The notes under the pieces were generated by a model. That model had not been told where the DNA came from, searched no databases, and saw only the letters and a list, made by a program, of their open reading frames with translations. The translations under genes and the position numbers were made by a program. Below, one piece after another: positions 1 through 5,923 of a stretch of DNA of 9,815 nt (position 1 is its first letter; each line of letters starts with the position of its first letter). Origin of the DNA: DATIRA01 sp964553405 (lineage in GTDB: Bacteria > Pseudomonadota > Gammaproteobacteria > Steroidobacterales > Steroidobacteraceae); the NCBI GenBank assembly GCA_964553405.1, contig CAZKLS010000102.1, positions 1 through 9,815 on the forward strand, given 5' to 3'.

Positions 1-148
1 CCCGCGCTTCGCGGGAGAGGCCAGAGGATTCAGAGAGCTCTACTCACCTTTCGGGCACCCGCTCCTGCGCTTCGCGGGAGAGGGCAGGATTCGGAGAGCT
101 TCACTGGCCCTGCGGCAGCCTCTCCCGCGCTTCGCGGGAGAGGGTAGG
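1..148. repeat. Three hairpin-forming intergenic repeats spaced about 60 bp apart
   Basis: Three copies of a palindrome with core CCCGCG-CTT-CGCGGG lie with loops at 7-9, 70-72 and 130-132. The third is best, with an 11-bp perfect stem (119-129 pairing with 133-143). The second has an 8-bp stem with one G-T pair (62-69 with 73-80). The first is cut by the window edge (1-6 with 10-15). The sequence after copies 1 and 2 is also related (AGGATTC-A/G-GAGAGCT), so the real unit is about 60 bp and appears tandemly duplicated. The third copy ends in GAGGGTAGGGTGAGGG. From general knowledge, CTCTCCC/GGGAGAG palindromes of this kind are scattered between genes in many proteobacteria, like REP elements. 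They lie 3' of metK and may help end its transcript or protect its 3' end; that role is inferred. Confidence 0.8.
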
Positions 149-164
149 GTGAGGGCCCTCTTGA

Positions 165-199
165 CTATCCCCTAACCCCTATCCCCTATCCCCTGATCC
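165..199 (-). repeat. Tandem CTATCCC heptamers; G-quadruplex motif on the metK strand
   Basis: On the plus strand the heptamer CTATCCC is repeated head to tail at 165-171, 172-178 (as CTAACCC), 179-185 and 186-192, with a degraded unit at 193-199. On the minus strand, which is the metK mRNA strand, this gives four GGGG tracts (complements of 169-172, 176-179, 183-186 and 190-193). They are separated by three 3-nt loops (ATA, ATA, TTA), which fits the standard G-quadruplex rule. The array abuts the metK stop codon, so the motif would form about 7 nt after the stop. Whether it folds or acts in termination or RNA stability is inference. Confidence 0.75.
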
Positions 200-1426
200 T
201 CACACTCCCGCGTCCTTGCGGAGCTCCTCGGCCTTGTCGGTCTTCTCCCAGGTGAAGGCGGTGAAGGCCTCGCTCTTCTCGACGCGCTTGCCGCCGATCA
301 CTTCCTTCCAGTTGTAGGTCATGTGCACGGGCTCGCGGCCGAAATGACCGTAGCTGGCGGTGGGCCGGTACATCGGGTGTACGAGGTCCAGCATCTTCAC
401 GATCCCGTACGGACGCAGGTCGAAATGCGCACGGATCAGCTGCTCGAGGCGGTCCTGGCTCACCTTGCCGGTGCCGAAGGTCTCGACCGTGATCGAGGTC
501 GGCTCCGCGACGCCGATCGCGTAGGAGAGCTGGATCTCACAGCGGTCGGCGATACCGGCGGCGACGATGTTCTTTGCGACATAACGCGCCGCATAGGCGG
601 CCGAGCGGTCCACCTTGGAGGGGTCCTTGCCGGAGAACGCGCCGCCGCCGTGGCGGGCCATGCCGCCGTAGCTGTCGACGATGATCTTGCGGCCCGTCAG
701 GCCGCAGTCGCCCACCGGCCCGCCGATGACGAACTTGCCGGTCGGGTTGATGTGGAACTTGGTGGCCTTGCCGAGCCACTCCTTCGGCAGCACGTGCTTG
801 ATGATCAGCTCCATGACCGCCTCGCGCAGGTCCTCCTGGCTGACCTCGGGATCGTGCTGCGTCGAGAGCACGACGGCGTCGAGGCCCGCGACCTTGCCGT
901 CCTGGTAGCGGCAGGTGACCTGGGACTTCGCGTCGGGGCGCAGCCAGGGCAGCAGGTGGCTCTTGCGGACCTCGGCCTGGCGCTCCACCAGCCGGTGCGC
1001 ATAGCAGATCGGCGCGGGCATCAGCGTGTCCGTCTCGTTGCTCGCGTAGCCGAACATCAGGCCCTGGTCGCCTGCGCCCTGTTCTTCCGGCCGGTCGCGA
1101 TCCACGCCCATCGCAATGTCGGGCGACTGCTTGCCGATGATGTTCAGCACGCCGCAGGTGCGCCCGTCGAAACCCACCTGCGAGGAGGTGTAGCCGATGT
1201 CGGTGATCACGCCGCGGACGATCTCCTCGAGATCCACCCAGGCCTCGGTCGTGACCTCGCCGGCGACGATCGCCACTCCGGTCTTGACGAGCGTCTCGCA
1301 GGCGACGCGCGCGCGCTTGTCCTGCGCGATCATCGCATCGAGCACGGCGTCGGAGATCTGGTCGGCCACCTTGTCCGGGTGACCCTCGGACACGGACTCG
1401 GAGGTGAAGAGGTAAGTGTTTGACAT
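200..1426 (-). CDS. metK: S-adenosylmethionine synthase (methionine adenosyltransferase)
   Basis: This cytoplasmic enzyme makes S-adenosylmethionine from methionine and ATP, with release of phosphate and pyrophosphate. The 408-residue protein shows all family landmarks. These are the N-terminal EGHPDK segment (14-19) with the catalytic-site histidine, the GAGDQG nucleotide-binding signature (117-122), and the glycine-rich GGGAFSGKD loop (260-268) followed by KVDRSAAYAARY. It is about 24 residues longer than the E. coli enzyme (384), mostly through a charged C-terminal tail, as in xanthomonad-type MetK proteins. The ATG at 1424-1426 is chosen because the protein begins directly with the conserved TYLFTSESVSEGHPDK stretch. 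Only a weak GGGA Shine-Dalgarno (complement of 1436-1439) lies 9 nt upstream. The gene is divergent from tkt. I see no SAM or SAH riboswitch in the short leader. Identity is certain; regulation is not visible. Confidence 0.98.
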   Translation of the reverse strand: MSNTYLFTSESVSEGHPDKVADQISDAVLDAMIAQDKRARVACETLVKTGVAIVAGEVTTEAWVDLEEIVRGVITDIGYTSSQVGFDGRTCGVLNIIGKQSPDIAMGVDRDRPEEQGAGDQGLMFGYASNETDTLMPAPICYAHRLVERQAEVRKSHLLPWLRPDAKSQVTCRYQDGKVAGLDAVVLSTQHDPEVSQEDLREAVMELIIKHVLPKEWLGKATKFHINPTGKFVIGGPVGDCGLTGRKIIVDSYGGMARHGGGAFSGKDPSKVDRSAAYAARYVAKNIVAAGIADRCEIQLSYAIGVAEPTSITVETFGTGKVSQDRLEQLIRAHFDLRPYGIVKMLDLVHPMYRPTASYGHFGREPVHMTYNWKEVIGGKRVEKSEAFTAFTWEKTDKAEELRKDAGV

Positions 1427-1537
1427 TAATCAGGATCCCGGGGGGACAGCGAGCCGCGAAGTATACCCGTATTGACCACGCCTTGGACCGCTTCGGTCCC
1501 TTGGGTGACAATAAACGACTCTCGAACGGGGCCAGAC
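1427..1537. promoter_or_regulatory. Divergent metK/tkt promoter region
   Basis: These 111 bp must carry promoters for both genes. For metK, TATACT (complement of 1460-1465, 5 of 6 to the sigma70 -10 consensus) lies about 34 bp before the start codon, without a clear -35. For tkt, GACAAT at 1507-1512 (4 of 6) with TTGGAC at 1483-1488 and an 18-bp spacer is the best pair. TTGACC at 1472-1477 is a better -35 match but has no -10 at the right distance. A small palindrome, GGACCG-CTT-CGGTCC (1485-1499), sits between the two promoters, flanked by direct CCTTGG copies (1481-1486, 1499-1504). It could be an operator. Promoter positions are low-confidence pattern matches. Confidence 0.45.
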
Positions 1538-3529
1538 ATGACGACACGCCGGCAGCTTGCAAACGCGATCCGTGCCCTGAGCATGGACGCCGTACAGAAG
1601 GCCAATTCCGGTCACCCGGGCATGCCGATGGGCATGGCGGACATCGCCCAGGTGCTGTGGGCCGACCACTTGAAGCACAACCCGGGCAATCCGCGCTGGC
1701 CGGACCGCGACCGCTTCGTGCTGTCGAACGGCCACGGCTCGATGCTGCTGTATTCGCTGCTGCACCTGACGGGCTATCCGCTCGACGCCGAGGCGCTGGC
1801 GAATTTCCGGCAGTTCGGCGCCCACACGGCCGGCCACCCGGAAGTCGAGCCGGAGCTCGGGATCGAGACGACGACCGGTCCGCTCGGCCAGGGGCTCGCC
1901 AACGCGGTCGGCATGGCGCTCGCGGAGCGGATACTGGCCGCGAACTTCAACCGGCCCGGCCACGAGATCATCGATCACCACACCTGGGTGTTTCTCGGCG
2001 ACGGCTGCCTGATGGAAGGCGTCTCGCACGAGGCCTGCTCGCTGGCCGGCACCTGGAAGCTCGGCAAGCTGATCTGCTTCTACGACGACAACGGCATCTC
2101 GATCGACGGCGAGGTGCACGGCTGGTTCACCGACGACACGCCGCGGCGCTTCGAGGCCTACGGCTGGCACGTCGTGCCGCACGTGGACGGCCACGATCCA
2201 CAGCAGATCGAGCGGGCGATCGAGGCCGCGAGGGCTGAAAAGGACCGCCCCTCGCTGATCTGCTGCAAGACGATCATCGGCTGGGGCGCTCCGAACAAGC
2301 AGGGCAGCGAGGCCACGCACGGCGCGCCGCTCGGCGAGGCCGAGATCGCCGCCGCGCGCACCCGGCTCGACTGGCCCTACGAGCCGTTCGTCGTGCCCGA
2401 CAAGATTCGCAAGGCCTGGGACGCGCGCGAGCGCGGGGCCGCCGCGGAACGGGACTGGCAGCAGCGTCTCGACGCCTACCGGGCGGCCCATCCGGAGCTG
2501 GCGGCGGAACTCGAGCGGCGGCTGCGCGGCGAGCTGCCGGCCGGCTGGCGCACGGCCGTCGAGGAATTCATCGCCGCGGAGTCGACGTCGTCGAAGGGCG
2601 TCGCCACGCGTTCCTCGTCGCAGCAGGTGCTGAACGCGCTGGCCCCGGCGATTCCGGAGCTGCTCGGCGGCTCGGCCGACCTGACCGGCTCGAACAACAC
2701 GAACCACAAGGGATCGGTGGTGGTGTCCGGCGACGAGATCGGCGGCAATTACATCCACTACGGCGTGCGCGAGTTCGGCATGACCGCGATCATGAACGGG
2801 GTCTCGCTGCACGGCGGATTCATCCCCTACGGCGGCACGTTCCTGGTGTTCTCGGACTATGCGCGCAACGCGGTCCGGATGGCGGCGCTGATGAAGCAGG
2901 GCGTGATCCTGGTCTACACGCACGACTCGATCGGGCTCGGCGAGGACGGCCCCACGCACCAGCCGGTCGAGCACGTGGCGAGCCTGCGCCTGATCCCCGG
3001 CATGCGCGTATGGCGTCCCTGCGACACCGTCGAGACCGCCGTGGCCTGGGCGGACGCGGTCGAGCGCCGGGCGGCGCCGACCAGCCTGGTGCTGACGCGG
3101 CAGGCGCTGCCGCAGATGCCGCGTTCGAAGGCGCAGCTCGCCGACATCGCGCGCGGCGGCTACGTGCTGCACGACTGCGAGGGCACGCCCGAGTGCGTGC
3201 TGATCGCGAGCGGTTCCGAGGTCGGCCTGGCCGTCGATTCGGCCCGGGCGCTCGAAGCCCAGGGGCGCAGGATCCGCGTGGTCTCGATGCCCTGCACGGA
3301 CCTTTTCGACACGCAGCCGCAACAGTACCGCGATAAAGTACTCTCGCCGGCCGCGCCGCGGGTGGCGATCGAGGCGGGCTGCACGCACGGCTGGTGGCGT
3401 TACGTCGGAGCCGCTGGCGCGGTGGTCGGCATCGACAGCTTCGGCGCCTCGGCGCCGGCGAAGAAGCTCTTCGAACACTACGGCTTCACCCGCGACAACG
3501 TCGTGCGGGTCGTGGAAGGCCTGCTGTAA
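1538..3529 (+). CDS. tkt: Transketolase
   Basis: This thiamine-diphosphate enzyme moves two-carbon units between ketose and aldose phosphates, linking the pentose phosphate pathway to glycolysis. The protein has 663 residues, the same as E. coli TktA. Visible landmarks are the substrate-site GHPG (25-28), NGHGS (64-68), GPLGQG (114-119), and the cofactor motif GDG (154-156) ending at the Asn near 185. Also present are HGAPLG (261-266), GGSADLTGSN (377-386), the catalytic Glu at 412 in GVREFGM, and GEDGPTHQP (468-476). The ATG at 1538 is chosen over an in-frame TTG at 1472 because homology begins at TTRRQLANAIRALSMD. The 22 extra residues would also read through the likely promoter. The ribosome site is only a weak GGGG at 1528-1531. 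The gene leads the cluster with gap 29 bp downstream. Confidence 0.97.
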   Translation: MTTRRQLANAIRALSMDAVQKANSGHPGMPMGMADIAQVLWADHLKHNPGNPRWPDRDRFVLSNGHGSMLLYSLLHLTGYPLDAEALANFRQFGAHTAGHPEVEPELGIETTTGPLGQGLANAVGMALAERILAANFNRPGHEIIDHHTWVFLGDGCLMEGVSHEACSLAGTWKLGKLICFYDDNGISIDGEVHGWFTDDTPRRFEAYGWHVVPHVDGHDPQQIERAIEAARAEKDRPSLICCKTIIGWGAPNKQGSEATHGAPLGEAEIAAARTRLDWPYEPFVVPDKIRKAWDARERGAAAERDWQQRLDAYRAAHPELAAELERRLRGELPAGWRTAVEEFIAAESTSSKGVATRSSSQQVLNALAPAIPELLGGSADLTGSNNTNHKGSVVVSGDEIGGNYIHYGVREFGMTAIMNGVSLHGGFIPYGGTFLVFSDYARNAVRMAALMKQGVILVYTHDSIGLGEDGPTHQPVEHVASLRLIPGMRVWRPCDTVETAVAWADAVERRAAPTSLVLTRQALPQMPRSKAQLADIARGGYVLHDCEGTPECVLIASGSEVGLAVDSARALEAQGRRIRVVSMPCTDLFDTQPQQYRDKVLSPAAPRVAIEAGCTHGWWRYVGAAGAVVGIDSFGASAPAKKLFEHYGFTRDNVVRVVEGLL

Positions 3530-3558
3530 TTCCGGTCAGTTTGGATGGAGAAATGTCA

Positions 3559-4557
3559 ATGACTATCAAGGTCGGCATCAACGGTTTCGGTCGCATCGGT
3601 CGCATGGTCTTTCGCGCCGCGGTCAAGGACTTCAAGGACATCGAGATCGTCGGCATCAACGACCTGCTCGAGCCCGATTACCTCGCCTACATGCTGAAGT
3701 ACGACTCGGTCCACGGCCGCTTCAAGGGCGACGTGTCGGTCGAGGGCAGCATGCTGGTCGTGAACGGCCGCAAGATCCGGCTGACCGCGTGCAAGGATCC
3801 CGCCGAGCTCAAGTGGAGCGAGGTGGGCGCCGACGTCGTCGTCGAGTCCACCGGGTTGTTCCTGACCAAGGAAACCGCCGAGAAGCACCTCGCTTCCGGG
3901 GCGAAGAAAGTGATCCTGTCCGCGCCGTCGAAGGACGACACGCCGATGTTCGTGTTCGGCGTGAACCACCAGGGCTACGCCGGCCAGCCGATCATCTCGA
4001 ACGCTTCCTGCACGACCAACTGCCTCGCGCCGGTCGCGAAGGTGCTGCACGACAACTGGGGCATCAAGCGCGGCCTGATGACCACCGTGCACGCGGCGAC
4101 CGCGACGCAGAAGACGGTGGACGGACCGTCCAACAAGGACTGGCGCGGCGGACGTGGCATCCTCGAGAACATCATCCCGTCCTCGACCGGCGCGGCCAAG
4201 GCGGTCGGCAAGGTGATACCCGAGCTGAACAAGAAACTCACCGGCATGGCTTTCCGCGTCCCGACCTCCGACGTGTCGGTGGTGGACCTGACCGTGGATC
4301 TCGTCAAGGAAACCAGCTACGAGGAGATCTGCAAGGCGATGAAGGCTGCGGCCGAGGGCCCGATGCGCGGCGTGCTGGGCTACACGGACGAAAAGGTCGT
4401 CGCGACGGATTTCCGCGGCGAGAGCTGCACGTCCGTGTTCGACGCCGGGGCGGGCATCGGCCTCGACAGCACGTTCTTCAAGATCGTCGCCTGGTACGAC
4501 AACGAATGGGGCTACTCGAGCAAGGTGCTGGAGATGGCCCGCGTCGTCGCCAAGTAA
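3559..4557 (+). CDS. gap: Glyceraldehyde-3-phosphate dehydrogenase, type I
   Basis: This enzyme oxidises and phosphorylates glyceraldehyde-3-phosphate to 1,3-bisphosphoglycerate with reduction of NAD. The 332-residue protein has the Rossmann motif GINGFGRIGR (6-15) and Asp35 in GINDLLE, which favours NAD over NADP. It also has the active-site block SNASCTTNCLAP with nucleophile Cys151, the partner His178 in TTVHAATATQKTVDGP, and WYDNEWGYS near the C-terminus. It closely resembles E. coli GapA rather than erythrose-4-phosphate dehydrogenase. Two in-frame ATGs occur 6 nt apart (3553 and 3559). The GGAG at 3547-3550 is 8 nt from the second and only 2 nt from the first. Homologs also begin MTIKVGINGFG, so 3559 is preferred. 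It is probably co-transcribed with tkt. Confidence 0.97.
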   Translation: MTIKVGINGFGRIGRMVFRAAVKDFKDIEIVGINDLLEPDYLAYMLKYDSVHGRFKGDVSVEGSMLVVNGRKIRLTACKDPAELKWSEVGADVVVESTGLFLTKETAEKHLASGAKKVILSAPSKDDTPMFVFGVNHQGYAGQPIISNASCTTNCLAPVAKVLHDNWGIKRGLMTTVHAATATQKTVDGPSNKDWRGGRGILENIIPSSTGAAKAVGKVIPELNKKLTGMAFRVPTSDVSVVDLTVDLVKETSYEEICKAMKAAAEGPMRGVLGYTDEKVVATDFRGESCTSVFDAGAGIGLDSTFFKIVAWYDNEWGYSSKVLEMARVVAK

Positions 4558-4573
4558 GGGCAAGTCATAACAC

Positions 4574-4606
4574 CGTCCGGCCGGGTGCACCGCACCCGGC
4601 CGGACG
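4574..4606 (+). promoter_or_regulatory. Perfect 15-bp stem-loop between gap and pgk
   Basis: Bases 4574-4588 are the exact reverse complement of 4592-4606 (CGTCCGGCCGGGTGC), with a 3-nt loop ACC. It starts 17 nt after the gap stop codon and ends 11 nt before the pgk Shine-Dalgarno. No T-run follows, so it is not a classical intrinsic terminator. Such a stable structure could protect the 3' end of a tkt-gap transcript, allow partial read-through, or mark an RNA processing point, so that gap and pgk are made in different amounts. The structure is seen directly; the role is inferred. Confidence 0.8.
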
Positions 4607-4617
4607 CCGCAATCCCC

Positions 4618-4625
4618 AGGGGGAG
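4618..4625 (+). promoter_or_regulatory. Strong ribosome binding site of pgk
   Basis: AGGGGGAG lies 6 nt before the ATG at 4632. It selects that codon over the in-frame ATG at 4650, although homology alone would allow either. Confidence 0.7.
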
Positions 4626-4631
4626 AACACC

Positions 4632-5816
4632 ATGGTTCGTGTCGTCCGCATGAACGACCTCGACCTCGCCGGCAAGCGCGTGCTGATCCGCGAGGACCTC
4701 AACGTCCCGGTCAAGGACGGCGTCGTGACCAGCGATGCCCGGATCCGGGCGTCGCTGCCGACCATCCAGGCCGCGCAGGCCGCCGGGGCCCGCGTGCTCG
4801 TGACCTCGCACCTCGGCCGGCCGGAGGAGGGCGTCTACGACGAGGAGTTCTCGCTCGCGCCGGTCGCGGCGCGGCTCTCGGAACTGCTCGGTCGCAAGGT
4901 CCGCCTCGAGCGCGACTGGCTCGACGGCGTCACGGCCGAGCCGGGCGAAGTCGTGATGCTCGAGAACGTCCGCTTCAACAAGGGCGAGAAGAAGAACAAC
5001 GAGGAACTCGCGAAGAAGATGGCGGCGCTCTGCGACGTTTACGTGATGGATGCGTTCGCCACTGCGCACCGTGCCGAGGCCAGCACCAACGGCGTGGCCC
5101 GGTTCGCCCCGGTCGCCTGCGCCGGGCCGCTGCTGACCAACGAGCTCGACGCACTGGAGAAGGCGCTGCACGCGCCCGGCCGGCCGCTGATCGCGATCGT
5201 CGGCGGGTCGAAGGTATCCACCAAGCTCACCGTGCTCGAGAACCTGCTCGGCAAGGTGGACAAGCTGATCGTGGGCGGCGGCATCGCCAACACCTTCCTC
5301 GCGGCTGCGGGGCTGCCGATCGGAAAGTCGCTCTACGAGCAGGACATGGTGGACATCGCGCGCGGCCTGCTGGAGCGATCGCGCGCCGACGGCGCCGAGA
5401 AGATCCCGCTGCCGACCGACGTCGTGGTCGCGAAGGAATTCTCCGCGGCGGCCGAGGCCGACGTGAAGCCGGTCGAGAAGGTCTCGAGCGACGAGATGAT
5501 CCTGGACATCGGTCCGGACACCGCGGAGCGTTATGCCGCGCTGATCGGGACGGCCGCGACCGTCGTCTGGAACGGCCCGGTGGGCGTGTTCGAGTTCGAC
5601 CAGTTCGCCGAGGGCACGCGGGTGATCTCTCAGGCCGTGGCCCGCAGCGCCGCCTTCTCGATCGCCGGTGGTGGCGACACGATCGCCGCGATCGAGAAAT
5701 TCGGGCTCGGCGCGGACATCTCCTACATCTCGACGGCCGGCGGGGCCTTCCTCGAGTTCCTCGAGGGGAAGAAGCTCCCGGCGGTGGCCGTGCTCGAGGC
5801 GCGCCGGGCGGGCTGA
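4632..5816 (+). CDS. pgk: Phosphoglycerate kinase
   Basis: This monomeric cytoplasmic kinase transfers the acyl phosphate of 1,3-bisphosphoglycerate to ADP, giving 3-phosphoglycerate and ATP. The 394-residue protein (E. coli 387) carries the family signature RVLIREDLNVP (16-26), SHLGRP (59-64) and LENVRFNKGEKKN (110-122). It also has DAFATAHRA (140-148, where many homologs have DAFGTAHRA), GGSKVSTK in the hinge region (191-198), VWNGPVGVFE (312-321) and the nucleotide-loop GGGDT (347-351). The start has a strong Shine-Dalgarno. It follows gap across a structured 74-bp spacer and precedes pyk. The order gap-pgk is common in proteobacteria and matches consecutive steps of glycolysis. Confidence 0.98.
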   Translation: MVRVVRMNDLDLAGKRVLIREDLNVPVKDGVVTSDARIRASLPTIQAAQAAGARVLVTSHLGRPEEGVYDEEFSLAPVAARLSELLGRKVRLERDWLDGVTAEPGEVVMLENVRFNKGEKKNNEELAKKMAALCDVYVMDAFATAHRAEASTNGVARFAPVACAGPLLTNELDALEKALHAPGRPLIAIVGGSKVSTKLTVLENLLGKVDKLIVGGGIANTFLAAAGLPIGKSLYEQDMVDIARGLLERSRADGAEKIPLPTDVVVAKEFSAAAEADVKPVEKVSSDEMILDIGPDTAERYAALIGTAATVVWNGPVGVFEFDQFAEGTRVISQAVARSAAFSIAGGGDTIAAIEKFGLGADISYISTAGGAFLEFLEGKKLPAVAVLEARRAG

Positions 5817-5821
5817 GAATG

Positions 5822-5918
5822 AGCGGATAGAGACTGGCGGGTAGCGGATAGATCAGAGAGCGCGGCGTTCAGCACTCCGGCTCCTTTACTATCCGCGATC
5901 CGCTAGTCACTATCCGCT
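5822..5918. repeat. 97-nt imperfect inverted repeat between pgk and pyk
   Basis: Left arm 5822-5851 and right arm 5889-5918 are 30 nt each and align as reverse complements without gaps at 26 of 30 positions. In RNA two of the four remaining positions would be G-U pairs. The loop is 37 nt (5852-5888). Each arm is itself built of two AGCGGATAG-like units 21 nt apart (left 5822-5830 and 5843-5851; right CTATCCGC at 5889-5896 and 5910-5917, with a further ATCCGCTAG at 5898-5906). It begins 5 nt after the pgk stop and ends 5 nt before the pyk ATG. The internal repetition suggests a dispersed intergenic repeat family rather than a simple terminator; there is no T-run. Confidence 0.8.
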
Positions 5919-5923
5919 TCCAC

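Noticed and set aside
1..199. CRISPR array
   Set aside because: Three repeats at about 60-bp spacing look array-like, but the spacers are themselves similar, the repeats are degenerate hairpins, and no cas gene is present.
1427..1460. SAM or SAH riboswitch before metK
   Set aside because: The likely leader is only about 25-30 nt, with no room for and no trace of the known aptamer cores.
537..1562. Overlapping frame on the metK strand reaching into tkt
   Set aside because: It is out of frame with metK, has an Arg-rich repetitive composition, and overlaps both real genes and the promoter region.
1430..3478. Long minus-strand open frame opposite tkt (about 680 codons)
   Set aside because: It mirrors the codon pattern of a GC-rich gene, is rich in Arg, Ala, His and Val, and has no recognisable domain. 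The plus strand is an unmistakable transketolase.
3394..3558. Upstream extension of the gap frame into the tkt 3' end
   Set aside because: It is Arg-rich, lacks homology to GAPDH, and overlaps the conserved C-terminus of transketolase. GGAG and homology support 3559.
3789..4631. Upstream extension of the pgk frame through gap
   Set aside because: The frame is open by chance in GC-rich DNA. The strong ribosome site at 4618-4625 and homology both place the start at 4632.
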